Part shown: positions 45,970-58,122 of the stretch, in pieces
Numbering within the stretch: position 1 is the first letter of the stretch
Layout: every line of letters starts with the position of its first letter
NCBI GenBank assembly: GCA_030789695.1
Contig: CM061139.1
Location: 196,017,641-196,081,640 of the forward strand
Direction of reading: 5' to 3'
Length of the DNA: 64,000 bases
DNA from: Scilla litardierei
Taxonomy: Eukaryota > Streptophyta > Magnoliopsida > Asparagales > Asparagaceae
Made by a program: the position numbers and the translations under genes
Notes under the pieces: generated by a model
What the model was told of the DNA's origin: nothing
Database searches by the model: none
The model's input: only the letters and a program-made list of their open reading frames with translations

Positions 45970-46002
<33 letters not shown>

Positions 46003-46666
46003 TCAAGACTGACAACTGGAGGAGCGCCGGACCGCTCCGGGATCTCTTCCTCCTCATCGGAGTATGCTTGAAGCTCCTCGAGGTCGATCTCCGCGAGCGG
46101 GAACCTCTTTCGAACCTCGGCCTGGCAGCGGGCGAATCCCTTCTCGAACGCCGAGGACATGGCCTTAGAGGCAAAGGAAAGGGCATATTCCGTCACGGCG
46201 TCCTGGGCAACCTTAGCAAGGTCCACATCCTCTAGCTCACGAATCCGGCCCTGGAGAATGGCCACCTGTCGTTGGTGATTGGATCGGTCCTTCTCGATCT
46301 CTTTCGATCTCACGTCAAGCTGGGATAGGAGGGCCTTCTCACGTTCTTCCGCCGCCTCCAGTAGGATATTGAGTTCCCGGGCATCGGCCGTGATGAAAGG
46401 GCCGGATCGCCGCCGGCCTCAGTTGCTGCGCCAGTGGCCGCGGTGAGCGCGGCAATTCGCTCCTCGGCCTTGGACTTCCCGACCAGGGCTAAGGCTTTGT
46501 CCTGGTCCGACTTCTCCAAGGCAGAGGAAAGCTCGGCCACGCGAGACTCCAGGGACTTCACGAGCGCCTTGGACAAGTGATCGGCCTCCTCCTCGCCTTC
46601 CCGGGCCCCGGGAACAGGCGCCGCGTCCGCCTTAACCTTGGAGAGAGCCACAAATTGGCGCCTCAT
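45936..46666 (-). pseudogene. Antisense gene of Gypsy C, coiled-coil part
   Basis: Two overlapping minus-strand frames (46310-46666, 45936-46313) together encode a helical, charged protein segment: HLSKALVKSLESRVAELSSA with heptads, then RQVAILQGRIRELEDVDLAK, ending in an acidic tail and a Pro run. It resembles the coiled-coil end of the antisense protein of Tat elements. The break between the frames and the homopolymer-coded Pro run indicate frameshifts. It belongs with 47182-47990. Confidence 0.6.
45970..46000. repeat. Run of 31 G
   Basis: Uninterrupted G homopolymer, antisense-coding for a Pro run. Its length is likely unstable and its true length in the genome may differ from the assembly. 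Confidence 0.9.
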
Positions 46667-47181
46667 CGAAAGCCCAACAGAGGATAGCTACACAAGAGAG
46701 GCGGGAGTAAGTTGAAGATAGCAGCAAAAGACTGGGTTAGGGAAGAAGCCCCACATGTTGGCCGGTCTGGACCACGAAAGCGGCCAGACGGTCGCCTCTG
46801 ACCTTGTCCAAAGCAGCTCGGTCCGAGGAGAGAATGCAGTTCTCGGCCACCCGTGCCGCCACACTACAGCCAGAAAAGACCGACTCACCCGCTCCTACGG
46901 GGAAGCGGGGACAGAGAAGATCCTCCTCCCCTGGAGGTAAATCCGTGGGGGCGGAGCGGAACGCACCTAGATACCGCTCGTATATATCAGGAAGAGGGCC
47001 CGGCTGCGGAGACAAGGGGCCAGCCTATGGCCAAACCACCTCGGTCGAGGGTGACAGATCCCGGCTCTTGGGCAATGAAACGCTAACCTCCCCGGCGAGA
47101 TTGCGGACCTTCTTCGAGACGCCATGCTGGGAGGAAGAGGGGACCCTCCTCTTCGGCTTCTCGACACCAGCCGCCGGACGG
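46667..47181 (-). other. Interval within the antisense gene of Gypsy C
   Basis: No clean frame; minus-strand pieces may be intron or decayed coding sequence of the antisense gene. Confidence 0.4.
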
Positions 47182-47990
47182 TCAACACGTTGTTTCTTTC
47201 GGACCGCCAGCACATGATCCCCTCTCCGAGAGGCGGAGTCCGGGATCCCGACTTGAGGAGGAAGGACAGAAGAACTGGAGGGAAACCCACCTGCGCAGGG
47301 GGGGAAAGGGGAAGTCATCATCAACCAACCCTATCAGCCACAGAACAATGGCCATGGAGCAGTATCCTTGGAGCGATGAGGGACGGCAGGACTCACCAGC
47401 GGGCCACGTGGTCTTCCGCAGATTGAGGTCAGAAAAGAGAACGGTGACTTTCCGATCGCCCGGCGGGATCGCCAACAGGGCCTCCACAGTCTCGAGTTCA
47501 GCCGCGGTCGGGTTACCCAGCTCCAGTGCCAGCATCACGTCGGCGCTCCAGTGAGTTGGGAAATCCATATCCGACGGGCCGACGACGAAGAGATACTCCT
47601 CCTTCCAGAGCTTGACGGAGCTCGGCAGCCCCAGTATCAGGCTCTTCGAGGGCCGAGCGCTAATGTAAATCCAGGCCCCCGACTGATGGCGGCTCAGACG
47701 ATAAAATTGGGAGAAAAGTCGGAGGGAGGGGACCACCCCCTTCTGAAGGCAGAGCACGGTGAACCCGATGACGAGCCCGATCGCGTTAGGACAGAACTGG
47801 CATAGGACCACACGATGAGCACGCAGAAACTCAACGATGAAAGGATGGAGGGGGAACCGAAGCCCAAATCGGAAGCACACCTCAAACACCCCGTCCGCCT
47901 TCGGACCCGGAAAGCAGATCCTCTCGCTAGGCGCAGGGCCCGTATGGAGTATGGGGGTAGAAGGTAGCGGGCGCGCAAATCTCCGGCGGA
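47182..47990 (-). pseudogene. Antisense gene of Gypsy C, Transposase_28-like domain
   Basis: Minus-strand coding sequence with GVFEVCFRFGLRFPLHPFI, VLCQFCPNAIGLVIGF and WKEEYLFVVG. This is the conserved domain known as putative gypsy-type transposon protein (PF04195 family), found as an extra antisense gene in plant Tat elements; function unknown. The frame reaches into solo LTR D, which interrupts it at 47990. The piece on the far side (57963-58122) is one base out of phase, so the gene is broken by more than the insertion. Confidence 0.75.
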
Positions 47991-48731
47991 TGTAACGGCC
48001 GGTATTTTTAGGTATGTGTGTGCTAGTATTTTTACTTCCGAATTGTCCGAGTGTTTTTATCCGTAGAGTCGACGCGAGCGCGTCTAAATTTTTCACCGTA
48101 GTTTAATAGTTACTATAGTTACTAATTACCTTAAGTTATTTTATTAACTACAAAATTACGATTACTAATTTATTTTACTAATTACCAATAATTTTTAATC
48201 CACCATTAATTACTTGGGTTAATTAGATACTTAATTAGTTAATCACCCTACCACGTTTTTCTCATTCCAAGCCAAAAGCATTCCCCTAAAAATTCTTAGT
48301 CTTCCTTCATTAATACCAAAGTTGATTTTTTAAACATTTTGTTTAACACGTCTCTTCCACGTCTAAATCCTCAGTTAATGAGCCATGTCTCCCTGCCTCT
48401 TCCTTCTTCAAGGATAACCTCGTATATCAGTTCCCCTCCATCTCTAATTCCCCATCCCTGCAACGTTCATCATCCCTCAGCCCCTCACACAATTCATTCC
48501 CCCTTCACAGTTTCATCATCTCCCCCTCCCGATCATCAATCTCCCCTCTCCTAACATCAGAACAATCCATTCACAGAATCATCCTTCCCCTTCTTCACTG
48601 CCAAATCAGAAACCACAAATCCCAAATCCAATACCCAAAACATTTTCAGACAAAATCAATTTCAGATTTGAAAACACAAAATCAAAATCCAAAACTCTCC
48701 CAAATCTCGCCTCATCGCGCGGAGCCGCCAT

Positions 48732-49266
48732 TGTTATAACTAGAGATCCAGACATGCGTTCTTAACCAAACAACACAAATCCAGATGAATAACATGCGGA
48801 ATCTTAAATCATTAACCTACTCTGATTAGCGGAAGCTTACCTGAGTCCATCGCTAATAGTCTGAAAGATCCTGACGATAGCGCAACGATCGATCTTCCAG
48901 AATAGCACGAATCAACCGGTTGGAGAATTCCTTTAGCCTTCTCCCGGTTTCTCTCCTAGCGACGGGACGTAGAAAAAGACGGCTCAACTTTGTTCGTGTA
49001 TTCCGGGGACCATGACCGCTAATATTTATAGGCTAGCCTTCATTGCCCTAGGGTTTCCAACTCGGCCCATTAACGAGTTGAAGCCCAATAGTCTCTACAC
49101 ATAAAGGCCCCCACGACCTGCTTAACTCATTTAGCCCATTCAATTAATTAAACCAGATCACTAATGTATTGGGCTTAATCATGACAGCGTAGCACTTATA
49201 TAATTATTCACCGCATATAAGCCCAACGTTGGATTAAGATCCAACTTAGTTGGATAAGTTCCAACA
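48732..49266 (-). repeat. 3' LTR of Copia E
   Basis: On the minus strand TGTTGGAACTTATCC to TAACA. Plus-strand sequence right after (49267-49280) is atctcccacgtggg, whose complement gives a weak purine tract. Confidence 0.95.
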
Positions 49267-49737
49267 ATCTCCCACGTGGGCTATATGCTTAAACTTTATA
49301 ATTATATTTCATAGTGCATACAACCAAATAAGATCTTAACCTGCTGTCATTTCTTTAATGAGTCAAAAACAATCCGGTCCATCAATTATATTAGCAAAGG
49401 ATCAAAGAGATCTTCGCCGCAGCAATTGCAGCTCGACCCATCAGTGGTCACCGTGCTAATACAAAGGAATGATATGGATTATGAAGTGGATGTGTAGCAT
49501 GGAAATTACATGTGATGTGATCTAACATGTCTATTTCCAACTGATCCTCCTTAACCTTAGTGAGATCAAAACATAAACACATATTTTCATATGCATTTAT
49601 AAACATAGAGTTGAAATATGAAGCCAAACTGAAAACTGAACTTTATTTCTGCAGAAATAAACCATAAACCAAATATGCATAACTGAAGGCTGAAATGTTG
49701 TCAAAAATAGAAGCACTACAAAAATTACAAACTCCCA
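49267..49737 (-). other. 3' untranslated region of Copia E
   Basis: AT-rich non-coding sequence between pol and the 3' LTR. No frame or repeat noted. Confidence 0.8.
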
Positions 49738-52700
49738 CTAAAACTGAATATCTTCAGATGACATGACACCCATACGAGCAACATGCCCATGAAACGTTTT
49801 GGGTGGCAGTCCCTTAGTAAGCGGATCCGCAATATTTGAGTTTGTACCAATGTGCTCTATAGACAACTGTTTATTTCCAACTCTCTCTTTAACAATCAGG
49901 AACTTGATATCAATATGCTTTGATTTCGCCGAACTCCTGTTGTTAGTGGCAAAAGCTACTGCAGACATATTGTCACAAAATAATCTGAGTGGCCTTTCAA
50001 TGCCATCTACAATTCGCAGCCCCGTGACAAAATTCCGTAGCCATAGACCATGATTGGATGCATCATGACAAGCAATGAATTCTGCGGCCATAGTGGAAGA
50101 GGCTATAATAGTCTGTTTAGCACTCTTCCAAGAAATGGCGCCTTCTGCTAATGTATAAACATAGCCTGTAGTAGATTTCATGCTGTCTTTGCATCCAGCA
50201 AAATCAGAGTCGGTATATCCAATGATCTCAAGCTTTTCCGACCTCTGATATACAAGCATGTGTCCTTTTGTCCTCTGTAAGTACCGTAAGACCCTTTTGG
50301 CTGCTTTCCAATGGTCCAATCCTGGATTGCTCAAGTATCTGCCAAGCATTCCTGTAATGTACGCCAAGTCTGGACGCGTACATACTTGAGCATACATGAT
50401 ACTCCCTACTGCTGAAGAATAAGGAATATCCTTCATCTGTGCTATCTCAATTTCACTTTCGGGACATTGATTGAGACCAAACTTGTCTCCCTTAGATACT
50501 GGGGTATCACCTGGTTTACAACTTTCCATGCCAAATCTTTTCAGAACCTTTTCAATGTAGGCCTTTTGTGATAATCCAAGTATACCTCGAGAACGATCTC
50601 GATGTATTTGAATTCCTAATACAAAAGATGCATCACCAAGATCTTTCATCTCAAAGTTCTTAGCTAGAAAGTTCTTGGTTTCATGCAATAAGCCTTCATT
50701 ATTACTGGCAAGTAGAATGTCATCGACATACAAAACCAGAAATGCAAATTTACTCCCACAGAACTTATGGTATATACATTCATCAACCAAATTCATCTCG
50801 AAGCCAAATGAGGTGATAACTTGATGAAACTTAAAATACCATTGCCGAGACGCCTGTTTGAGTCCATAGATGGATTTCTTAAGTTTGCAAACCATATTCT
50901 TTGGGTCTCCCGACACAAAGTTTTCTGGTTGCACCATATAAATTTCCTGATCAATGTCCCCGTTAAGGAACGCTGTTTTAACATCCATCTGATGTAACTC
51001 AAGATTGAAATGAGCCACTAATGCCATTATTATCCTGAATGAGTCTTTCGTGGAAACCGGAGAGAAAGTCTCATTATAATCAATGCCTTCCTTTTGAGTA
51101 AAGCCCTTAGCGACAAGACGTGCCTTATATCTTTCCACATTACCTTTTGAATCCCTCTTGGTTTTAAATATCCATTTGCAACCAATGGGTTTCACGTCTT
51201 TAGGTAATGGGACAAGATCCCAAACGTCATTGTCCTTCATTGACTTTATTTCCTCATTCATGGCATTTATCCATTTTAGAGAGTTAGAACCATTTTTGGC
51301 TTGATGGAAGTTGATTGGATCATCTTCCATCACACCAATATCAACTTCATGTTCTTGGAGATATGCAATGTAGTCACTTGATATTGCACTTCTCCTCTCC
51401 CTAATGGATCTCCTTAATGGCAATGGTTCTTGAGGTGCAAGGGTTTGTTCTTCCTGAATGGGAGGAGCAATAACATTGTCTTGAATATTTGTGTCTTGTT
51501 CCACAACAGGAATAGAATCCTGATCAATAACAAGATCACCTGTGGGAATATCTACATATTCCTCTTCAAAAACAATGTCTCTTCCTAAATCTCCCCCCGC
51601 AAACCCGGTATCCTCAAGGAATCTGGCATTTCCAGTCTCAAAAATATTCTTATTTATGGGATCGTAAAATTTGTAACCCCTCGATCTTTCAGCATACCCA
51701 ATAAAATAGCAACTAACTGTCCGTGTGTCCAGCTTCTTTTCAGCAGGCCTATAAGGCTTTGCCTCAGCTGGGCATCCCCATATGTGCATATGCTTTAGAC
51801 TAGGTGATTTGCCCGTCCAAAGCTCATATGGTGTTTTATTTGTTGCTTTAGTTGGGACCCGATTAAGGATGTAAGCTGCAGTTTTCAATGCTTCACCCCA
51901 GAGGCTTTCTGGTAAAGTAGAATGACTAATCATACTCCTTACCATGTCCTTAAGCGTTCTGTTTCGTCTTTCAGCTACACCATTCATAGTGGGCGAACCC
52001 GGCATGGTGTACTGTGGGACAATACCGCATTCCTCTAGGAATTTAGCAAATGGTCCTGGACGTTGTTCACCTGAACCATCATATCTGCCGTAGTATTCTC
52101 CACCACGGTCAGACCTGACAGTTTTAATCCTCTTGCATAGTTGAAGTTCAACTTCGGCCTTATAATTTTTGAACGTGTCCAAGGACTGAGATTTTTCATG
52201 TATGAGATAAATATAGCCATATCTTGAATAGTCGTCTATGAACGTTATAAAATATTGCTGACCATTCCATGCAACCGAAGGGAATGGTCCGCAAATATCC
52301 GTATGTATAAGTTCTAAGACTTCACTGGACCTTTTGGCTTCAAATCTCCTTATATTGGTTTGTTTTCCCTTTATACAATTAATGCAGATATCAAAATCTG
52401 AAAAATCTAAAGGTTTGAGAATATTGTTGGACACAAGTCTCTCAATTCTCCTTTTGGAGATGTGACCTAATCTCTTGTGCCACAACGAACCTGAATTCTC
52501 ATCAGTTAATTTACGCTTTAAAACCTGTGTACCCACATGCAAGGTTTCATTTGCAGCAATTGTATCAAGCAAATACAGATTATCAGTCTCAGACAAATAA
52601 CCAGAACCAATAAAAATGGAATTGAGAGACAAACTGAATTTCCCATTCGCAAATGAACAACAATAACCAGATTTGTCCAATGCAGAAATAGAAATAAGGT

Positions 52701-53871
52701 TTCGTCTAAACGACGGTACAATAAATGTCTCAAACAAATCCAAATGGCTTCCAGTTCTTAAAGACAATCTGAAATCCCCAATTGCAGCAACCTTCGCCTT
52801 CTTGCCATCGCCCACAAAGATGAATCTTTCAGCATCATTTGGCTTTCGGCAGTTCAGGCAGCCCTGCATAGACACACTGATGTTAGTAGTTGCACCAGAG
52901 TCTAACCACCAAGTGTCTATGGGTACAGAAGTTAAATTAACTTCTGAACAAACCAAATTGAGAAGAGTACCTTTCTTAGCACGCCAGGCGTGGTAATTAG
53001 AGCACTGCTTCTTCACATGCCCTTCAGCACCACAAAAGAAACAACTATCTTTCTTAACAGCCTTTACAGGCTTCTTTTGTTGTTTCTTAGGTGGGGCTGT
53101 AACTGCAACTTCCTTTCCCCTTTTCCTTTTGTTGTCTTTAGGGGCAAAGGCAACATTTGCACTTTCAGTCTTATCCTGCTTCAGTCTGTCCTCTTCCTGT
53201 ACACAGTGCGAGATGAGCTCATTCAGAGACCAAGTCTCTTTCTGGCAGTTGTAGCTCACCTTAAACTGATTGTACTGTGCAGGAAGAGAAATTAAAACCA
53301 AATGCACAAGCAGGTCCTCAGAGAGGTCAAGCTTTAGTGCTTTCAACCTTGAAGCAAGATGGGACTGTTCCAGAATATACTCCCTTATGTTGCCTTTCCC
53401 TTTATACTTCATTGAGATCAGGCTTGTCAGAATCGTACCAATTTCTGCCTTTTCGTTTCTGACAAACCTTTTCTCAATATCTGCAAGGAAACCCTTAGCT
53501 GTCGTGATCGATTCAGACATAGAGCCCCGAAAGGCTTCAGGAATGGCTCTCTTCATGATCATGACACACATGCGATTAGACTTATCCCACTTTTCAAACT
53601 CCCTCTTTTCCTCAGAGGTACTCTTTTCCGTAGTAAGTGGGGGACTGTCAGTTCTAATCGCAAGGTCCAGATCCAATATCCCAAGAACTATGAGTAAGTT
53701 CTCTTTCCAGGATTTGAAATTCGAGCCATTAAGCACCGGAATTGAGTTTAAGCTAGCAGTAATATTCGCGGGAGTAGCAGCTGAAAACAGGACAATAAAC
53801 AGAGACAAACATGCTAACATAAGTATTAATTTGTGAAGCAAAATTGTAAATTCAAATTTGCATGTTCCCAT
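49738..53871 (-). CDS. gag-pol: Copia E Gag-Pol polyprotein
   Basis: 1377 codons without a stop. Residues 15-31 are a hydrophobic segment, unusual for gag; the normal gag start ([20 protein letters not shown]) follows at 39. The zinc knuckle is [14 protein letters not shown] (277-290), protease [10 protein letters not shown] (about 323-332), integrase zinc domain HKRLGH...CINC (465-499) and core D525, D588, E634. RT has [11 protein letters not shown] and YVDD (1048-1051). RNase H has [20 protein letters not shown] and [10 protein letters not shown]. All catalytic residues are present. Gag makes the particle; pol processes, copies and inserts. The prefix may be leader removed by splicing: a ttttcag acceptor lies just before codon 31 (near 53780). 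Otherwise the element looks autonomous. Confidence 0.95.
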   Translation of the reverse strand: MGTCKFEFTILLHKLILMLACLSLFIVLFSAATPANITASLNSIPVLNGSNFKSWKENLLIVLGILDLDLAIRTDSPPLTTEKSTSEEKREFEKWDKSNRMCVMIMKRAIPEAFRGSMSESITTAKGFLADIEKRFVRNEKAEIGTILTSLISMKYKGKGNIREYILEQSHLASRLKALKLDLSEDLLVHLVLISLPAQYNQFKVSYNCQKETWSLNELISHCVQEEDRLKQDKTESANVAFAPKDNKRKRGKEVAVTAPPKKQQKKPVKAVKKDSCFFCGAEGHVKKQCSNYHAWRAKKGTLLNLVCSEVNLTSVPIDTWWLDSGATTNISVSMQGCLNCRKPNDAERFIFVGDGKKAKVAAIGDFRLSLRTGSHLDLFETFIVPSFRRNLISISALDKSGYCCSFANGKFSLSLNSIFIGSGYLSETDNLYLLDTIAANETLHVGTQVLKRKLTDENSGSLWHKRLGHISKRRIERLVSNNILKPLDFSDFDICINCIKGKQTNIRRFEAKRSSEVLELIHTDICGPFPSVAWNGQQYFITFIDDYSRYGYIYLIHEKSQSLDTFKNYKAEVELQLCKRIKTVRSDRGGEYYGRYDGSGEQRPGPFAKFLEECGIVPQYTMPGSPTMNGVAERRNRTLKDMVRSMISHSTLPESLWGEALKTAAYILNRVPTKATNKTPYELWTGKSPSLKHMHIWGCPAEAKPYRPAEKKLDTRTVSCYFIGYAERSRGYKFYDPINKNIFETGNARFLEDTGFAGGDLGRDIVFEEEYVDIPTGDLVIDQDSIPVVEQDTNIQDNVIAPPIQEEQTLAPQEPLPLRRSIRERRSAISSDYIAYLQEHEVDIGVMEDDPINFHQAKNGSNSLKWINAMNEEIKSMKDNDVWDLVPLPKDVKPIGCKWIFKTKRDSKGNVERYKARLVAKGFTQKEGIDYNETFSPVSTKDSFRIIMALVAHFNLELHQMDVKTAFLNGDIDQEIYMVQPENFVSGDPKNMVCKLKKSIYGLKQASRQWYFKFHQVITSFGFEMNLVDECIYHKFCGSKFAFLVLYVDDILLASNNEGLLHETKNFLAKNFEMKDLGDASFVLGIQIHRDRSRGILGLSQKAYIEKVLKRFGMESCKPGDTPVSKGDKFGLNQCPESEIEIAQMKDIPYSSAVGSIMYAQVCTRPDLAYITGMLGRYLSNPGLDHWKAAKRVLRYLQRTKGHMLVYQRSEKLEIIGYTDSDFAGCKDSMKSTTGYVYTLAEGAISWKSAKQTIIASSTMAAEFIACHDASNHGLWLRNFVTGLRIVDGIERPLRLFCDNMSAVAFATNNRSSAKSKHIDIKFLIVKERVGNKQLSIEHIGTNSNIADPLTKGLPPKTFHGHVARMGVMSSEDIQF

Positions 53872-54780
53872 CTCAAGATATCCCCAACTAGCTTAATATT
53901 TATCTTTGGATAATCTATTAACTAGCAAATGATATCTTGTCGCAGCAATCAAATAAAGATAATAATTAACATGCCAAAATTAATACTTCCTTTGGGCCGA
54001 ATTAAAATTGCATGCAAAGTTCTCAACAATCATCACTTATTTATTGCTACAGGTGTGGATAAATTAGCATAGAACGGTAATCTGCCTTTGGGCCGATGTA
54101 GCGTTCATGAATAAGATATGCACACAAAATTCTTTTTGTATTTAAGAAATGAGATGGTGCAAACAACAGAGCCCACTTTGGCGGGATGATGAGTACACCA
54201 AGTCACCCCAAAAATACATACAGCAAAGTTTGAATTTATCATAGCACAATTAATACGGAATTACTTAACAAGGAGAAATTTAGAAAAAAAAACTTTAATT
54301 TACTCCCATGATCCGATTAAAATTCATTTAGGCAACTAATCATACACAGTATGTATTTTATCCGTTTACATTCCGAAATAATAACAATTTTAATAGTGGA
54401 ATCCACTTTGGTGGAATTTCACAAAAAATCCGAATTATTTCGAAATGTATATTTATAACTGAATTTTTGCCTAAGGAATTTAAAAATCGGAATAAACTTA
54501 ATTTTAACGCACAAATAAACCGAATGAGGAAATATACATACGATGGCCTTTTATTTCCTCTAATTATTAGTGCATTAACATATCCGAAATTGGGCTTTAA
54601 AAAAGGAATTAATTGTATCCCCAAAACTGGGTGCAAACATATCAAAAAAATTCAATTTTAAGCCCAAAAATGTGAAGTGCCCAAAACAGGCCCAAATTAG
54701 AAGCCCATATACTGAAAAAATTAAATTATTTTGAAAATTCAACTGTTTGGGCCCAATTTGGCCCAAAAGTCTGCTAGGGT
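53872..54780 (-). other. Gag-proximal leader of Copia E
   Basis: Untranslated AT-rich sequence. It includes two cctttgggccga strings (about 53989, 54087) and ends next to ggttggaaaccctag, which has a counterpart (gggtttcctgaaaccctaa) at the same place in Copia A. Confidence 0.75.
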
Positions 54781-54849
54781 TGGAAACCCTAGCAGATTTG
54801 GCCCATCCAGAGGTCAGCCGCCGCCGGCCCCTGTCCAAAGATCAGACAC

Positions 54850-55545
54850 CTGATAGGGGCGGCAGCGGCTGCCCCTTTTCCGACCAACAGGGGCGGCGGG
54901 GGCCGCCCCTTTTCTGCGACCAACAGGGGCGGCGGTGGCCGCCCCTTCTCTGCGACGCGCAGGCGCTGAGGGCGCCTGCCGTCGTCAATCAGGGGCGGCA
55001 ACCGAGGGCCCCTTATCATCGGATCGCAGGGGAGGGGCGGCGGGGCGCCGGCCCCTCCCCGGCCGTCGGGGCCGAATGGGGGCGGCGAACCGCCGCCCCC
55101 TTCCCCGTGGAAAAACAACACAGCAGGCCCCCGGAGGGGGGGCCTGTGTTTCGATCGGAAGGGGGTAGGGCACCCCCTTCCGTCGCCGGAAGACACCCGA
55201 AGGGGGCGGTGAGCCGCCCCCTCTGAAATCCGATGGGGGCGGCGAGCCGCCCCCCTGTTCTGAAGTCCGAAACGTGGGGGTGGCTCGCCACCCCCTTTGA
55301 GCCCTAATGGGGGCGGCGAGCCGCCCCCCTCTGCGCTGTATCGACGGTGGGGGGCGGCTGGAAGCCGATCCCCCCCTCTGTTTGCTGTTTTTTTTTTAAT
55401 TATCTTACAGGGGCGGCGAAGCCGCCCCTTTCTGATCTGTGACGACGCCGGCAACGCCGGAGCCGTTCTTCCGACGGGGGCGGCAGAGCCGTCCCTCTTT
55501 TGCTGTGTCGGGCGGCGGCCGGCGGGCCGCCCCCGATCTAGGGTT
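54850..55545 (-). repeat. GC-rich hairpin array in the leader of Copia E
   Basis: About 17 palindromes in 0.7 kb. Perfect 8-10 bp arms include AGGGGCGGC (54889-54910), GCAGGCGC (54959-54979), GGGGAGGGGC (55029-55060), CAGGCCCCC (55124-55146), GAAGGGGGT (55158-55180) and GGGGGTGGC (55276-55295), each with its exact complement after a 2-12 base loop. The arms differ but always pair. GC-rich open frames on both strands are by-products. Confidence 0.9.
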
Positions 55546-55681
55546 TGTAAAATTTTTTTTTTGTTGGAAAAATAATCAAAAAACCAAATTTTGCACAGAT
55601 CCGAATAGAAAACAGATTAAAAATCAGATTTTTATCAGATCTATTATGAGCAGGGAAAAAAATTTAAGATCCTCTGCATGG

Positions 55682-55695
55682 TGGCTCTGATACCA
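55682..55695 (-). promoter_or_regulatory. Primer-binding site of Copia E (initiator tRNA-Met)
   Basis: On the minus strand TGGTATCAGAGCCA, the usual complement of the 3' end of initiator tRNA-Met, two bases from the 5' LTR. Confidence 0.92.
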
Positions 55696-55697
55696 CT

Positions 55698-56232
55698 TGT
55701 TAAAACTAGAGATCCAGACATGCGTTCTTAACCAAACAACACAAATCCAGATGTATAACATGCGGAACCTTAAATCATTAACCTACTCTGATTAGCGGAA
55801 GCGTACCTGAGTCCATCGCTAATAATCTGAAAGATCCTGACGATAGCGCAACGATCGATCTTCCAGAATAGCACGAATCAACCGGTTGGAGAATCCCTTT
55901 AGCCTTCTCCCGGTTTCTCTCCTAGCGACGGGACGTAGAAAAGACGGCTCAACTTTGTTCGTGTATTCCGGGGACCATGACCGCTAATATTTATAGGCTA
56001 GCCTTCATAGCCCTAGGGTTTCCAACTCGGCCCATCAACGAGTTGAAGCCCAATAGTCTCTACACATAAAGGCCCCCACGACCTGCTTAACTCATTTAGC
56101 CCATTCAATTAATTAAAACCAGATCACTAATGTATTGGGCTTAATCATGACAGCGTAGCACTTATATAATTATTCATCGCATATAAGCCCAACGTTGGAT
56201 TAAGATCCAACTTAGTTGGATAAGTTCCAACA
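55698..56232 (-). repeat. 5' LTR of Copia E
   Basis: 535 bp, matching 48732-49266 with about eleven differences including two single-base gaps. Confidence 0.95.
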
Positions 56233-56237
56233 GCCAT

Positions 56238-57962
56238 CACCATCCTCAGATCCTGCGCGCTGCCACCCAAGGCCGGCCGCCCTCGACCCCGACTCGCGCC
56301 ACCAAGCCGCACGCGCAGCCGCTAGCGCCGGCCGCCGGATCCTCCGCGCGCAGCCGCCCCAGGCCGGCCGCCCCCGCCTCCCTTGCGTCGTCGCCCACCT
56401 CCCCAGGCCGCCTCCCTTGCGCCGCCGTACCCCCTCCCTCGGACGCCGCCGCCATAATCCTCCTCGTCGTTGGGCGAAGGTGAAGAGCTCCTTTTCATTG
56501 TCTTCGTGTGACCCTCTTGCCCCCTTCGTGACCTGCAAACGAACGAAAACAAAAAAAAACAGGGTGAAATGAAAGGCAGTATGAAGAAGAGAGAGGAAGT
56601 GTGACAGAGAGTTAAAGAAGTGGCAGCCTTTGAGTACGGAATTATTAATAGGTGTAAGTTCTTTGTTATATAAGATGTTATAAGTTATTAGTTATATTGT
56701 TATTTATTATTAAGTTTTTAAGTTAAATTATTTTATAAGTTAGTTATTAATAAAGTTAAGTTAGCCATTTTATTAAAGCTTAAGATAACTGAAAGTTAGT
56801 TTATAAAATGAGTTATTACTTCATAAACCTATAATAGTAAGTAAGTTAGTTATAAATTGTGAAGCTAACCCATTTTTGAACAATTGTGAAACCAGGTACA
56901 CCGACCGCCTTTCAAAACGCGCCTTCCACTAACAGGCGAAACGGTAACTCATCGTACCCTAGCTATGGGGTTTTAAAAACAATATTGATGCATGCCAAAA
57001 TTAGTTTCTTTTATTAGCAAAGTGTTTCACTGGAACAATTAGCTAAACTTGATAAATTGCACCGTACCGTAAATTGAATTGGACTCTGTGACATGCTTAA
57101 CTGTTAACCGGAAGATTTAATTGGAAAAGTAAGAATGGTGATTGACTTGTAAATTGTAAGTACGGTAACCTGCACACACACACACACATTGGGTTTTGGG
57201 GTAACTTATAATTGCGGAAGTGCGGGAGCGACTAGTCCAGACTTTGTTGTCACCGTGCGAGTTCTAGCAACCCATAACAGTGCCGGTGACAACCATCATA
57301 GATCACAGATCACAGATTATTGCACAGTACTCAGAGAATTGGTTCGCCCGGGTAGCACCCGCGGCAAGAGTTGGCTTCTTGGTTGCTTATTGTACCCCGC
57401 ATTATAAGTCACGTAGGCTCAGGCACAACTAAAAATCTCGTAACTGGTCATTTTAAATATTGTTATGGTTGATAGAAGTAGACTGCTATGTTACTTTTCT
57501 GCTTTATTGCTCGCACTTTACTTTTTAGTTTGCCATGTTAGTTTTTGTCATGCTCGTTTATTGTTTTAAATATCATGCTAGAGTTACTTTGAGTTACGTC
57601 TGATCCTGGCGACCCTTCTTTTTGTGGTGGTCTCGCCAGATACAGCACAGGTTGAAGAAGTTGCACCAGGGACTGCAGACGCTGAGTTTGCTGTAGAATT
57701 TGACCAGGAGGACGCTGGTTACTAAGTGTGAGTGTGAGTGTGTTTTTATTATATGTATCAGAGTGGCTTGTTTGGTGTGTATTTGTATTCTCGAGTTGTA
57801 TTTCTTTTCATGTACGCTGCTGGTTTGTAATAAGGTTTACACCACATTCATGTATGAGTATTTTGGCGCATTTCTGCAACAGAGCCTGTATTGATCTCAT
57901 CGGTGCCTAGCAGGACTTGTGCATTTCCAAATAGTAACGGGCCCCGAGAGCGGGTCGTTACA
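56238..57962. other. Second part of solo LTR D
   Basis: A GC-rich ccgcc stretch (56238-56470), then AT-rich sequence, then the conserved end of the LTR. No gene supported; GC-rich frames on both strands have no known domain. Confidence 0.7.
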
Positions 57963-58122
57963 GCGGAGGTGGCACAGAAGGAAGAAGAACATCCCAGAAC
58001 CTCCGGGGCACCCCCGAGGGGTCACCCCCCTGACTACCGACCGCCGAGCCGGGGCTATCAGGCGAGTCGAGGCGGACTACATCCTCTAGACGACCCGAAC
58101 AGGGGGCAGGGGAAGACGACAT
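57963..58122 (-). pseudogene. Antisense gene of Gypsy C, probable N-terminal piece
   Basis: Minus-strand frame from ATG 58122 (MSSSPAPCSGRLEDVVRLDS) running to the D insertion point. Its place before the PF04195-like domain suits the N-terminus, but the phase does not match the continuation at 47990. Confidence 0.45.

Larger units (their letters stand above)
48732..56232 (-). mobile_element. Copia retrotransposon E, apparently complete
   Basis: Minus-strand element with 535-bp LTRs (48732-49266, 55698-56232) and the target duplication GCCAT (48727-48731, 56233-56237). It has an initiator-Met primer site, a 1.8-kb leader with a GC-rich hairpin array, and one gag-pol frame. The LTRs differ at roughly eleven sites (about 2 percent), so it is older than G. 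Confidence 0.96.
47991..57962. mobile_element. Solo LTR D (chromovirus type) inside Gypsy C, interrupted by Copia E
   Basis: Starts TGTAACGGCC and ends GGGTCGTTACA, with the target duplication GCGGA (47986-47990, 57963-57967). Own sequence is 47991-48731 plus 56238-57962, about 2.5 kb after removing E and one GCCAT. No internal region, so a solo LTR. It resembles F in ends and in a gaagtgcgggagcgac block (57218) but is a separate copy. A short CA run lies at about 57173-57187. Confidence 0.85.

Noticed and set aside
54747..55454. 159- and 221-residue frames in the leader of Copia E
   Set aside because: Low-complexity translation of the hairpin array on both strands.
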